This document shows positions 26,529 through 35,120 of a stretch of 64,000 nt of DNA, piece by piece. The notes beneath the pieces are model-generated. The model did not search any database and had not been told where the DNA came from. It worked only from the letters and a program-made list of their open reading frames with translations. Within the stretch, counting starts at the first letter, position 1. Every line of letters starts with the position of its first letter. The position numbers were made by a program, and so were the translations under genes. Source of the DNA: Kiritimatiellaeota bacterium B1221. GTDB taxonomy: Bacteria > Verrucomicrobiota > Kiritimatiellia > SS1-B-03-39 > UBA6053. Location: contig JARHXX010000002.1 of NCBI GenBank assembly GCA_029269125.1, positions 124,001 to 188,000 on the forward strand, read 5' to 3'.

Positions 26529-26573
26529 GTATTCATAATGATCATGAATACTTTAGTGTTAAATAATTGTCAA
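26529..26573 (-). promoter_or_regulatory. Candidate promoter and dyad upstream of the OadG-OadA operon
   Basis: On the minus strand TTGACA (complement of 26568-26573) is followed after 17 bases by TATTCA (complement of 26545-26550). The -10 overlaps a perfect 8-base inverted repeat, GTATTCAT (26529-26536) and ATGAATAC (26544-26551), with a 7-base spacer. A second, looser repeat, TTGTCA/TGACAA, lies around the -35. The arrangement suggests a repressor site over the promoter. The -10 matches consensus only 3 of 6, so this is moderate evidence. Confidence 0.45.
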
Positions 26574-26605
26574 TATGTAAACTGACAAATAATTAACGGA
26601 ATAAT

Positions 26606-27949
26606 CTATCGGCCGCAACAGGCTTTAAATTTCCGACCGCTGCCGCAGGGGCAGGGCGCATTCCGTTTCGGCGGGGCCATGGGGGCGAGGTCGGGCTGTT
26701 GGGCGACGACCTGCATGACATCTGAAGCCGGTCTCTGGGACCGCAGGAGCTGGCACATGATATCCATGGTGGGCTTCATATGATTAAAAATCCGTTTGTA
26801 TCCGGGGCAGAGATAGTTCAGTCCGGGGTCTCCGTCAGGCGTTTTCATGAAACGGTGTTTGGGACATTCTCCGTGGCAGGCGAAGCGCACAGAGCAGTCC
26901 CGGCAGTATTTGGGAAGTTTGGAAAGTTTGTCTTGGCCAAACTGTCGTTGCTCTTTGCTTTCGACCATCGATTTGATGGACTGGTTCATGATGTTGCCCA
27001 ATTTGTATTTGGGATAAACATAATGATCGCAGGAGTAGAGGTCACCATTGTGTTCGAGGGCCATGGCGGTTCCGCAGGTGGGACTGAACACGCAGAGGGC
27101 GCCACTCATACCCATCCAGTTTCCCAATGCGACATCAAAGAACTGCACGAAGGTTTTGCCCACATCATGGCGGACCCAGTGGTTGTAGATATCGACCAGG
27201 AATTGGCCGTAGTCTTCCGGAACCAAACTCCATTCGGTCACCAGACGGTTGCGTTCCACTTTTTGGAGTTCCGGAGGTTGGCTGAGATCGAGCCCCAAAT
27301 TTTTGGCAACGGAATCCGCATCCCGTTCGACGAGGGGGATAAATTGAATGTAGCCGGAGCCGATTTCTTTGAGGTAGCGGTAGACTTCGGCCGGTTTTTG
27401 GCTGTTTTTCCTGCTGACCACTGTCAGGGTATTAAATTCGACTTTATGTTTTTTAAGGATGTTCAATCCGCGTATGACCAAGTGGCTGGATGGCTTGTCC
27501 CGTTTATCTACACGGTAGGCATCGTGTAGATCCGGAGGACCGTCGATACTGAGACCTACGAGAAAATCGTTTTCGGCCAAAAACTCACCCCATTTATCAT
27601 TGAGTAAAGTGCCATTGGTTTGAATGGCATTGGTGATTTTTTTGCCATTGGCATGTTTTTTCTGCAGTTCGATGATTTTTCGAAAGTAGTCAACGCCGAG
27701 CAGGGTGGGTTCGCCCCCTTGCCAGGCAAAAGAAACTTCGGGCACGGATTGTTGTTCGATGTATTGTTGAATGTAATTTTCAAGCACATCATCGGCCATG
27801 CGAAATTGTTCGGTTTCGCCAAAGAGCTTTTCTTTTTCCAGATAAAAACAATACGTGCAGTTCAGGTTGCAGATGGGACCCACCGGCTTGGTCATTACAT
27901 GAAAAGCGGGGATGCTGGGCTGGGTGAGGCTGGGTTGTGGATTCGTCAT
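26606..27949 (-). CDS. Anaerobic sulfatase-maturating enzyme (radical SAM, SPASM) with C-terminal SEC-C motif
   Basis: 447 residues from the ATG at 27949, which overlaps the transporter stop as ATGA. The radical SAM cluster motif is C27-N-L-N-C31-T-Y-C34, preceded by FHVMTKPVGPICN, the usual anSME start. The C-terminal SPASM domain carries further cysteines (CGTAMALEHNGDLYSCDH and CRDCSVRFACHGECPKHRF). The final residues NAPCPCGSGRKFKACCGR are a SEC-C zinc motif, which is not part of the core enzyme. It converts the active-site Cys or Ser of sulfatases to formylglycine without oxygen. The sulfatase at 8357-9766 is a likely client. Confidence 0.92.
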   Translation of the reverse strand: MTNPQPSLTQPSIPAFHVMTKPVGPICNLNCTYCFYLEKEKLFGETEQFRMADDVLENYIQQYIEQQSVPEVSFAWQGGEPTLLGVDYFRKIIELQKKHANGKKITNAIQTNGTLLNDKWGEFLAENDFLVGLSIDGPPDLHDAYRVDKRDKPSSHLVIRGLNILKKHKVEFNTLTVVSRKNSQKPAEVYRYLKEIGSGYIQFIPLVERDADSVAKNLGLDLSQPPELQKVERNRLVTEWSLVPEDYGQFLVDIYNHWVRHDVGKTFVQFFDVALGNWMGMSGALCVFSPTCGTAMALEHNGDLYSCDHYVYPKYKLGNIMNQSIKSMVESKEQRQFGQDKLSKLPKYCRDCSVRFACHGECPKHRFMKTPDGDPGLNYLCPGYKRIFNHMKPTMDIMCQLLRSQRPASDVMQVVAQQPDLAPMAPPKRNAPCPCGSGRKFKACCGR

Positions 27950-29025
27950 TTTTTTTCTTCCTCTAAAGTAGGTTCGGTTTGGGTCGCACCAATCACTGCG
28001 GATTCTCCGGGATCCGTGCCGAGAAGAATGGCGATCCACTGGGTTTCCGGTTTGGACTCCATGGCGATTTTGATGATCATGGTTAAAGGAACGGACAAAA
28101 GCATACCGACCGGACCGAAAACCCATCCCCAAAAGATCAGTGACATCCAGACGACAAGTGTACTCAATCCAAGGCCTTTTCCCATCACCCGGGGTTCAAT
28201 CAAATTTCCGATAATGATATTGATACAGAGGTAACCAATGCCCACGGCGATGGCCTTGGGGGTGCCGACTTGAACCAAGGCGAGCATCACTGGAGGGACG
28301 GCAGCCAAAATGGATCCAATGTTGGGAACGTAATTGAGTAAAAAGGCCAGGATGCCCCACAGCAAGGCGTAATCCAGTCCGATGATGCGACATAAAACAT
28401 AGGCGCAAATCCCCGTGACCAGACTGATCCAGCTTTTGATGGCGAGATAGCGGGTGAGAGATTCTGAAAAACGATTCAGGGCGGGGACGCTGCCATGCTC
28501 GGGTCCCAGCGCCATTTTTAATTTGTTGGGAAACCCTGCGAGTTCCAGCAGGAGAAACACCACGGTCAATAAAATCATAAAGGTGTTGGTGAGCATTCCT
28601 TTTAAAAATTGGGTAAGGGTATTCACCACCAAGGTCATGGTTTTGGCAGGATTGATCAGGGAGTAGAACGTATCTGAATTTACATCGATTCCTTTGGCGG
28701 TGAGCCAGCTGAACCAACCCGCGGTAATTTGTTTGAGGCGAATTTGAAAGGTGTCCGATTCCGCAGCAAATTGGTTAATCGAGGATCCGGCAATCTGTAC
28801 GAGAATCCATAAAGCACATAACACGGTGGTGATGATAATGAGGACGGCAAAAGAGGGGCGAATTCCTTTTTTCTTCATCCAAATCATGGCCGGAGAAGTG
28901 AGCAACGCGATAAAACTCGCCAAAAGAAAAGGGATAATGATACTTCCTGCCGAACGAAGACCGGCGATAACCAGAATAAAGGCGGCAAAGGTAAAGAGAC
29001 CACGTGATAAACCTGAAAAATTCAT
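27946..29025 (-). CDS. AI-2E family transporter (PerM/TqsA-like)
   Basis: 359 residues from the ATG at 29025, close to the family norm. In-frame starts at 29127 and 29163 would add a basic N-terminus. Eight or so hydrophobic segments are visible: GLFTFAAFILVIAGL, IIIPFLLASFIALL, a large middle cytoplasmic/periplasmic part, and then the conserved C-terminal run including YVPNIGSILAAVPPVMLAL and NLIEPRVMGKGLGLSTLVV. Members export autoinducer-2 or act as Na+/H+ antiporters, so the substrate cannot be fixed. It overlaps the sulfatase maturase gene by 4 bases. Confidence 0.86.
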   Translation of the reverse strand: MNFSGLSRGLFTFAAFILVIAGLRSAGSIIIPFLLASFIALLTSPAMIWMKKKGIRPSFAVLIIITTVLCALWILVQIAGSSINQFAAESDTFQIRLKQITAGWFSWLTAKGIDVNSDTFYSLINPAKTMTLVVNTLTQFLKGMLTNTFMILLTVVFLLLELAGFPNKLKMALGPEHGSVPALNRFSESLTRYLAIKSWISLVTGICAYVLCRIIGLDYALLWGILAFLLNYVPNIGSILAAVPPVMLALVQVGTPKAIAVGIGYLCINIIIGNLIEPRVMGKGLGLSTLVVWMSLIFWGWVFGPVGMLLSVPLTMIIKIAMESKPETQWIAILLGTDPGESAVIGATQTEPTLEEEKK

Positions 29026-29183
29026 AGGCACTATAAAACAGAAAAAGCGGAATAGTGCGAGAATGATTGGTAAAGGATCTTGTTTTAGGGGTGTTTTGAA
29101 GAAGTTTGATAAAAAATGTTTTTTCATCTTGATTCCGACAAATTTTTCATTAGCTGTACGCACTCTTCGATACGGAGAAACAT

Positions 29184-29258
29184 TCCAGCGTGGCTCAATG
29201 GTAGAGCGGGTGACTGTTAATCACTAGGTTGTAGGTTCGAATCCTACCGCTGGAGCCA
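29184..29258 (+). tRNA. tRNA-Asn (GUU anticodon)
   Basis: A 75-base cloverleaf with CCA encoded. The acceptor stem is TCCAGCG/CGCTGGA, the D arm GCTC/GAGC, the anticodon stem GGTGA/TCACT with loop CTGTTAA, and the T arm GTAGG/CCTAC with TTCGAAT. The discriminator base is G. A terminator follows 5 bases later. Confidence 0.96.
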
Positions 29259-29262
29259 ATTT

Positions 29263-29288
29263 AACCCCGCACTTGTGCGGGGTTTTTT
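29263..29288 (+). terminator. Rho-independent terminator of tRNA-Asn
   Basis: CCCCGCA and TGCGGGG form a 7-base GC-rich stem around a CTTG loop, followed by TTTTTT. It stands immediately after the tRNA CCA end. Confidence 0.88.
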
Positions 29289-29417
29289 GTTATATACGAC
29301 TTGTGGTGTACGAAACGGGGAAAACGGGAGGGGCATCCCCAATAAGTGGGGCCGTGGAGATTCAGGGCGCACGGAGTTTCAGTGGCATGGTCCCCGCCAT
29401 GTGTACTGAACTTTTTT
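29289..29417 (+). ncRNA. Candidate small structured RNA between two terminators
   Basis: About 130 bases with no convincing protein frame lie between the tRNA terminator and a second terminator-like hairpin. The second hairpin pairs the arm 29375-29390 (AGTTTCAGTGGCATGG) with 29397-29412 (CCATGTGTACTGAACT), with a few mismatches, and runs into TTTTTT at 29412-29417. Inside, GGGG and CCCC runs (GGGGCATCCCC, then GTGGGGCC) can form alternative stems. A free-standing terminator with no gene before it suggests a short transcript. No promoter is obvious. The rest of the gap up to 29612 holds only the dyad at 29516-29551. Confidence 0.35.
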
Positions 29418-29515
29418 ATGTCTTTGGGTTTTGAAATTTTCACAGAACCCAAGAGATGGGGCTGTTTATAAAATTTTTAACTGTGCCGTAGCACTTTAGA
29501 GATGGAGATGGTATG

Positions 29516-29551
29516 GCTGGGCACGTTTGTTCGAATCGAACCAAACCCAGC
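29516..29551. promoter_or_regulatory. Extended dyad, operator candidate for the ROK regulator
   Basis: GCTGGG at 29516-29521 mirrors CCCAGC at 29546-29551. Inside, TTTGTTCGA mirrors TCGAACCAAA with one base missing in the left arm, centred on TTCGAATCGAA. The whole lies 61 bases upstream of a ROK-family repressor start, with an AT-rich stretch (AAATTTATAAAAATAT) in between. This is the layout of an autoregulatory operator. It could instead act as an RNA hairpin in the leader. Confidence 0.5.
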
Positions 29552-29612
29552 TCACAAATTTATAAAAATATCTCCTTTTTGATTGTTGTTAAATTTAGAA
29601 GGATCATTCAAT

Positions 29613-30836
29613 ATGGCCCCTCACAAACAAATGCCGAAAACTAAAAAAAAATCTGTTTCATCTCAAGTTTCTCTGGATCGAGGGTCACCGACCTTGATGC
29701 GACGAATAAATATTCGGCAATTATTGGATGCGATGCGAATTCTTGGACCTTGTTCACGGGTTGATTTGACCCGGCACACCGGGCTGAGTGCGCCGACGGT
29801 TTCAAAGGTAATGAAAGAATTGCTCCTCCGCCAATTGGTGGAGACATTGTCTACTCCCAAACAGCCTTCAACCGGCCGGCCAAGCACCATCTATCAACTG
29901 GCCCGTGAAAAAATACAATTTCTTGGCTTGGTTATTGATATTGAGCAATGTCGCATCATTTCTGCAGGATTGGATGGGAAAGAGGATCCAAAACGTTCAC
30001 GGGTGTTTGCAACCCCACAGACCTACGCGGATTTGATCACCACGGTATCCCGTAACCTTCAACAGGTCGCCGCATTAAAAGAGGGTGCAGAGGTTTTGGG
30101 GGTGGGCGTTTCGGTTCCCGGTTTGATTGATGAATCGGATGGTCGACAGGTTTTGTCTCCCAATGTCCATTTTATGGATGGTTGTTATCCTGCGCGGGAC
30201 ATTGCAAATGCAACAGGTTATGTCACCCAGGTGGTCCAGGAAGAAAAGGGGTTGTGTTTGGCCGAGCAGCTGTTTGGTCAGGCACGGGATTTAGATGATT
30301 TTGCAATGATTGATATCAGTGCCGGGGTGGGGTTGGGCGTGATCAATTCGGGTCGTTTTATCAATGGGACCCGGGGGTTTGCCGGGGAATTAGGGCATAT
30401 AACCATTGCGCCCAATGGACTTCTGTGCGGATGTGGAAACCGGGGATGTCTGGAGACCGTGGCTTCCGATGTCGCATTTTCACGTTTGGTCATGAAAAAA
30501 TATCCGGAGTTAAAAGATCTGGATGATATCATTGAAGCGGGTCAGCAGGGAGTGTTGAATATTTCCGAGGAGCATCAGCAGGCCATAAATGCATTGGCCA
30601 TTGGGATGGGGGTAGTGATCAATCTTTTTAATCCCAGTGATATTTTTGTGTATGGACGATTGTTTGATGTCAAAGAAGGCTCGTTTGACGGCTTGCTGAA
30701 GCAGGTTCGAAACCATGCAATTGGTCCGTCCATGGATAAGGTATCGATTGTACGCGCGCGGGGAAGCAAACGCCTTGGGGCTTTGGCGGCGATTATCGAA
30801 TATCACATGGACACTTTGGCTCCTCGTCTGGGGTAA
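29613..30836 (+). CDS. ROK-family transcriptional regulator (NagC/XylR/Mlc type)
   Basis: 407 residues from the ATG at 29613, preceded by AGAAGGA. An N-terminal winged helix-turn-helix (RVDLTRHTGLSAPTVSKVM, about residues 50-70) is joined to a ROK sugar-binding domain. In the ROK domain, GVGVSVPGLID, ISAGVGLGVI, GELGHITIAPNG and the zinc motif CGCGNRGCLE are seen. The kinase phosphate loop is degraded (LGLVIDIEQCRI), as expected for a sensor instead of a kinase. It would repress sugar-use genes until its sugar binds. Target genes are not evident. The dyad upstream suggests self-regulation. Confidence 0.87.
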   Translation: MAPHKQMPKTKKKSVSSQVSLDRGSPTLMRRINIRQLLDAMRILGPCSRVDLTRHTGLSAPTVSKVMKELLLRQLVETLSTPKQPSTGRPSTIYQLAREKIQFLGLVIDIEQCRIISAGLDGKEDPKRSRVFATPQTYADLITTVSRNLQQVAALKEGAEVLGVGVSVPGLIDESDGRQVLSPNVHFMDGCYPARDIANATGYVTQVVQEEKGLCLAEQLFGQARDLDDFAMIDISAGVGLGVINSGRFINGTRGFAGELGHITIAPNGLLCGCGNRGCLETVASDVAFSRLVMKKYPELKDLDDIIEAGQQGVLNISEEHQQAINALAIGMGVVINLFNPSDIFVYGRLFDVKEGSFDGLLKQVRNHAIGPSMDKVSIVRARGSKRLGALAAIIEYHMDTLAPRLG

Positions 30837-30949
30837 AGCTGATCTCTTGCGGACCCGTTTTTTATGAGTTTCCGGTTTAGATGTACTTTCCGTTTGTCTA
30901 TCCACCAGAACTTGTTATGTGATGCGCTCTCTAAACCTTAAGGATTTTT

Positions 30950-32203
30950 ATGAAATTTTACCCTTTTCCCGCTCTCCGTCCTCCTGTTGATTTGGCACCG
31001 CAGGTTGCTAGCGAACCTTATGATGTCATTGACAGTGACGAAGCACGTAATCTGGCTGCGGGTAACCCCCGCTCGTTTCTGCATATCAATAAACCTGAGA
31101 TCGATTTGCCTGTGGGCACAGATTTATACAGCGACGCGGTGTATAATAAAGCCGCCGAAAATTTTCAGGTGTTCCAGCAGAATGGATGGTTGCGTCGGGA
31201 TGAGGCTCCTGCGTATTACCTGTACCGTCAGGAAATTGACGGGCATAGTCAAACCGGATGGGTAGGGGTATGTCACACGGAAGAGTACGAACAGAATTTA
31301 ATTAAAAAGCATGAACGGACCTTGCAGAAAAAAGAGGATGACCGTACCCGCCATGTGGCAACTTTGGAAGCCAATGCCGGGCCTATCTTTTTGATGGTGC
31401 GGGCCCCGGAAGCGTTGAATGCCTTAAAAGATAAAATTCAAGCCGAACCATCCGAAGTGGATTTTACCAGTCCGGATGGTGTGCGCCACACTGTTTGGCC
31501 GGTGACGGATGCTTCGGAAGTCGCGGCCTTGTATAAGGATATCCCCTGTGCATATGTGGCGGACGGACATCACCGCACCGCCAGTGCCGCACGTTGTTCG
31601 AAAGAATTTGCGGCAAAGAATCCTACGCATACCGGAAAAGAAAATTACAATTGGTTTTTATCCGTGATGTTTGCGGCGGATGAATTGTTGGTGCTTCCGT
31701 ACAACCGGCTGGTTAAAGATTTAAACGGTCTGGATTCTGTAGAATTGTTGGGCAAAATCCGTGAGGCCGGCTTTGAGCTTTCATTGGCAGATGACGGAAA
31801 ATCCTCAGGTCGTGAGGACATCCGGATGTTTGTGGAAGGGAGCTGGTATAAGTTGTCCAAAAAACCGGCTGCGGATGCGGATCCCGTTTCGGCTTTGGAT
31901 GTCAGTATTTTACAGCAGGATTTGTTGGCACCGGTTTTGGGGATCGATGATCCGCGTACCAGCGACCGCATTTCTTTTAAAGGTGGGTTTGATTGCGATC
32001 TTCTGCTGGAGAAAATGGTGAAGGATGGGAAAGCCGCGGTTGCGTTTTCTCTTTATCCCACCAGTACGGAAGAGGTCATGGCGGTGGCAGATGCGGATAT
32101 GATCATGCCGCCGAAGAGTACCTGGTTCGAGCCCAAGTTGCGCAGTGGACTGTTTATTCATACTTTAGATGACAGCACCAGTGTTTCGGATGCCGTAAGC
32201 TAG
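30950..32203 (+). CDS. DUF1015 family protein
   Basis: 417 residues, the usual DUF1015 length. The family start MKFYPFPALRPP is present, then SEPYDVIDSDEARNLAAGNP, YLYRQEI, KKHERTLQKKEDDRTRHV and the core motif VADGHHRTASA. It is predicted to be cytosolic. Biochemical function is unknown. The ADGHHR motif is similar to the active-site motif of ParB/SerK-fold proteins, so a nucleotide- or amino-acid-linked role is possible but unproven. A strong terminator follows. Confidence 0.88.
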   Translation: MKFYPFPALRPPVDLAPQVASEPYDVIDSDEARNLAAGNPRSFLHINKPEIDLPVGTDLYSDAVYNKAAENFQVFQQNGWLRRDEAPAYYLYRQEIDGHSQTGWVGVCHTEEYEQNLIKKHERTLQKKEDDRTRHVATLEANAGPIFLMVRAPEALNALKDKIQAEPSEVDFTSPDGVRHTVWPVTDASEVAALYKDIPCAYVADGHHRTASAARCSKEFAAKNPTHTGKENYNWFLSVMFAADELLVLPYNRLVKDLNGLDSVELLGKIREAGFELSLADDGKSSGREDIRMFVEGSWYKLSKKPAADADPVSALDVSILQQDLLAPVLGIDDPRTSDRISFKGGFDCDLLLEKMVKDGKAAVAFSLYPTSTEEVMAVADADMIMPPKSTWFEPKLRSGLFIHTLDDSTSVSDAVS

Positions 32204-32228
32204 GCTTTAGGCGCAGGCACCCAAAGAG

Positions 32229-32260
32229 AAAGCCCGTGCAGTCGCACGGGCTTTTCTTTT
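32229..32260 (+). terminator. Strong bidirectional terminator between DUF1015 gene and pntB
   Basis: AAAGCCCGTGC and GCACGGGCTTT make an 11-base perfect stem with an AGTC loop, followed by TCTTTT. The A-rich left flank gives a T-run on the other strand, so it can also end the convergent pnt operon. Nearby, GACGGGTAA (32290-32298) and TTACCCGTC (32306-32314) repeat the pntB stop region in inverted orientation. Confidence 0.85.
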
Positions 32261-32305
32261 GGGACAGGCTGAAAGCCTGAATTCCCGCAGACGGGTAAGT
32301 CTGCG

Positions 32306-33664
32306 TTACCCGTCTTTAAACTGTGAAACCAGGGCCTGTACGGATGCTTTGGCATCGCCAAGCAACATACGGGTGTTCTCACAGAAGAAGAGGGGGTTTT
32401 CCACACCGGCATATCCTGGACGCAGAGAGCGTTTGAGGACGATACAGGTTTTGGCCATATCCACGTTGATAATGGGCATGCCCCACAATGGACTGGTCTC
32501 ATCGGTGCGGGCGGCGGGGTTCACCACGTCGTTGGCGCCAATCACAATGGCCACATCGGCGGCCGCCATGTTGGGGTTCACGTCATCGGGTTCCACCAGT
32601 TGTTCGTAGGGAACATCCGCTTCGGCCAACAGCACGTTCATATGTCCGGGCATACGACCGGCGACAGGATGAATGGCAAATTGTACTTCGCATCCGTTTT
32701 CCTCCAGCAGGGCGCCGAGTTCTTTTACGGCGTGTTGGGCTTGGGCCACGGCCATGCCGTAACCGGGAACAAAGATCACTGAACTGGCCGCTTCCAGAAT
32801 ATAATAGGTGTCGTCTGCAGAAATCGGTTTGGCTTCACCCTGCACATCTGCCCCTCCGGAGGAAGCTGTGGCAGAACCGAATCCACTGAACAGTACATTG
32901 CTCAAGCTTCGGTTCATCGCTTTACACATGATACCTGTGAGAATGATGCCGGAGGCTCCCACCAGTGCACCGGATACAATGAGAACGGTGTTGCTGATAA
33001 TGAAACCCGCTGCACAGGCGGCCAGTCCGGAGTAAGAGTTCAGCAGGGCGATGACCACCGGCATGTCGGCACCACCGATAGGAATGACCACCATGACTCC
33101 AAAAGCAAAGCTTAAGAGGATCGCGAGGATCAACCATGGATCTCCAAATCCGGAAGGGCTCATGCAGAAGAGAGCGCCGAAGAGGAGGATGAGTGCCATC
33201 AGGGCGATATTGACGGGTTGTTGTCCTTTGAACATCACGGGTTTACCGTCAATTTTTTCCGACAATTTCAGGTATGCGACGACGGAGCCTGTGAAAGTGA
33301 CGCCCCCGATGAGCACTGCGAGATAAAGGGGAATACTTTCTGCAATTTCCATACCGGGTTTCGCCGAAGCCCAGCCCACGAATACTGATGCAATCCCTCC
33401 GGATCCGTTAAAAAGCGCAACCATTTCCGGCATGCCGGTCATGGCCACCCGTTTCGCGGAGACAGCGCCGATGGCGCCTCCGACAACAATACCCGCTATG
33501 ATGAATCCCCAGGAGAACCCTGAGTCCACCAGCGTCGCCAAAAGGGCGAGGGCCATCCCCACCGCGGAAATGAAATTCCCCTGACGGGCTGTGGCGGCGG
33601 AGCCGAGACGTTTTAATCCGATAATAAATAAAACAGAGGCAATAATATAGATAAGCTGTTGCAT
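32306..33664 (-). CDS. pntB: NAD(P) transhydrogenase subunit beta
   Basis: 452 residues from the ATG at 33664. PntB holds most of the membrane helices and the NADP(H)-binding domain III of the proton-translocating transhydrogenase. Many hydrophobic segments occur in the first 280 residues, including FNGSGGIASVFVGWASA. Domain III shows PGYGMAVAQAQHAV (the GYGMAVAQAQ dinucleotide motif), HPVAGRMPGHMNVLLAEA and VIVIGANDVVNPAA. It is the last gene of pntA1-pntA2-pntB, 1 base after pntA2. Confidence 0.96.
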   Translation of the reverse strand: MQQLIYIIASVLFIIGLKRLGSAATARQGNFISAVGMALALLATLVDSGFSWGFIIAGIVVGGAIGAVSAKRVAMTGMPEMVALFNGSGGIASVFVGWASAKPGMEIAESIPLYLAVLIGGVTFTGSVVAYLKLSEKIDGKPVMFKGQQPVNIALMALILLFGALFCMSPSGFGDPWLILAILLSFAFGVMVVIPIGGADMPVVIALLNSYSGLAACAAGFIISNTVLIVSGALVGASGIILTGIMCKAMNRSLSNVLFSGFGSATASSGGADVQGEAKPISADDTYYILEAASSVIFVPGYGMAVAQAQHAVKELGALLEENGCEVQFAIHPVAGRMPGHMNVLLAEADVPYEQLVEPDDVNPNMAAADVAIVIGANDVVNPAARTDETSPLWGMPIINVDMAKTCIVLKRSLRPGYAGVENPLFFCENTRMLLGDAKASVQALVSQFKDG

Positions 33665-33665
33665 C

Positions 33666-33950
33666 TTATTCTCCTCCCTTCTTGCTCTTGAACATGCCCA
33701 GCATGCGGTCGGTGACCAGGTAGCCGCCGATAACATTGACCGTGGCTGTAACCACGGCAAGAAATCCGATAATGGGAATCATGATATTTCCTTCCGGAAG
33801 ATTTTGCAGGGCGATGACCGCACCGACAATGGTGATACCGGAAATGGCGTTGGAACCCGACATCAGCGGCGTATGCAACTGGGAGGGTACTTTGGTGATC
33901 AGCTCGACCCCCAAGAAAATAGCTAAAGCAAATACAAATAAGAGTTCCAT
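33666..33950 (-). CDS. pntAB: NAD(P) transhydrogenase subunit alpha, membrane part
   Basis: 94 residues with three to four hydrophobic segments. It contains the typical VPSQLHTPLMSGSNAISGI motif of the membrane half of subunit alpha. In E. coli this part is fused to the NAD domain. Here, as in Rhodospirillum, it is a separate gene. It lies 2 bases after the NAD-binding subunit and 1 base before pntB. Confidence 0.94.
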   Translation of the reverse strand: MELLFVFALAIFLGVELITKVPSQLHTPLMSGSNAISGITIVGAVIALQNLPEGNIMIPIIGFLAVVTATVNVIGGYLVTDRMLGMFKSKKGGE

Positions 33951-33952
33951 AA

Positions 33953-35077
33953 TTAGATCCTTTCTTTGATCATGGAGTGAACGACTTCACCCTCGTGCGT
34001 GATTAAAGCTCCCTGGATAATTTCATCATCCCGGTTGAGCATAAATTGTTTCTGTTCTTTGTCCCAGAAGTGTTGAACCAGGTTGAACAGGTTGCTTCCG
34101 TACATCTGGCTGGCATCATACGGGACACGGCCTTCGAGGTTGGTGTCACCGATGATGGTGACGCCGTGTTTGACTACATCCTGATCCGGTTCGGATCCTT
34201 CGACGTTTCCACCGGAACCGGCGGCCATATCGACAATGACCGATCCGGGCACCATGGCGGCGATCTGTTCATCGGTGATTAAACGAGGGGCAGGGCGACC
34301 AAAGAGTTTGGCGGTGGTGATCACAATATCGGACTTGGCAATGGCTTTGCCCTGGGCTTCCTGCTGTTTGGCGATCTGTTCGGGGGTTAACTCTTTGGCG
34401 TACCCGCCATCGGTTTGACCGGTTTCACCCAAATCGATTTTCAAGAACTTGGCGCCGAGCGACTGCACCTGTTCTTCCACGACCGGGCGGGTGTCAAAGG
34501 CTTCAACCCGTGCACCCAGACGTTTTGCAGTGGCGATGGCCTGCAGTCCTGCAACTCCGGCGCCGATCACAAATACTTTGCAGGGAGAGAGGGTTCCGGC
34601 AGGAGTCATCATCATCGGCAGGCTGCGTTGCAATTTGGCGGATGCTTGCAGCACGGCGGCATAACCGGCGAGACTGGCTTGTGAGCTCAGCGCATCCATT
34701 TTCTGCGCAATGGTGGTCCGGGGAATCATTTCCATACAGATCGCACTGACGCCCGCACCGGCAAATTTTTTAACCGTTTCAAGATCTACGAAAGGGTCCA
34801 GATAGCTGATGTGGATGGCCCCTTTTTTCAGACCTTCAGGTCCGGAAGGTTTTCCCAGGCGGAGGACCAGATCCGCCTCAGCCATGGCGGTTGTCGTGTC
34901 ACTGACAACTTCTGCTCCCGCATCGCTGTAGGCGCTGTCTTCAATATGTAAAGAGGCGCCTAAACCGCTTTCCACCTGTACAGAGGCTTCCAGTGCCACC
35001 ATTTTTTTGACGATATCCGGCAGTGCGGCAATCCTGGTTTCTTTGGGGTCTTGTTCTTTTAAAAGCAATATTTTCAT
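33953..35077 (-). CDS. pntAA: NAD(P) transhydrogenase subunit alpha, NAD-binding part
   Basis: 374 residues from the ATG at 35077. A TTG at 35083 is an alternative. It resembles alanine dehydrogenase, as the family does. KETRIAALP near the start and VFVIGAGVAGLQAIATAKRL (NAD-binding loop) are present, followed by GARVEAFDTRP, then GGYAKELTPEQIAKQ (the mobile loop), and SVIVDMAAGSGGNVEGS. It hands hydride from NADH to the domain III site on PntB, driven by the proton gradient, and so supplies NADPH. A palindrome lies 44 bases upstream of its start. Confidence 0.95.
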   Translation of the reverse strand: MKILLLKEQDPKETRIAALPDIVKKMVALEASVQVESGLGASLHIEDSAYSDAGAEVVSDTTTAMAEADLVLRLGKPSGPEGLKKGAIHISYLDPFVDLETVKKFAGAGVSAICMEMIPRTTIAQKMDALSSQASLAGYAAVLQASAKLQRSLPMMMTPAGTLSPCKVFVIGAGVAGLQAIATAKRLGARVEAFDTRPVVEEQVQSLGAKFLKIDLGETGQTDGGYAKELTPEQIAKQQEAQGKAIAKSDIVITTAKLFGRPAPRLITDEQIAAMVPGSVIVDMAAGSGGNVEGSEPDQDVVKHGVTIIGDTNLEGRVPYDASQMYGSNLFNLVQHFWDKEQKQFMLNRDDEIIQGALITHEGEVVHSMIKERI

Positions 35078-35120
35078 GGGCAAAGCTTCGGTTTGGGTTC
35101 GAAATCATCCGGACATTGTA

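Noticed and set aside
24330-29258. Possible integrated element bounded by tRNA-Met and tRNA-Asn
   Set aside because: No integrase, no repeated tRNA 3' end, and the genes between are core metabolic or housekeeping types.
29261-29452. A 63-codon minus-strand frame next to tRNA-Asn
   Set aside because: It covers the tRNA terminator hairpin and a second hairpin, has no ribosome-binding site and no recognisable motif.
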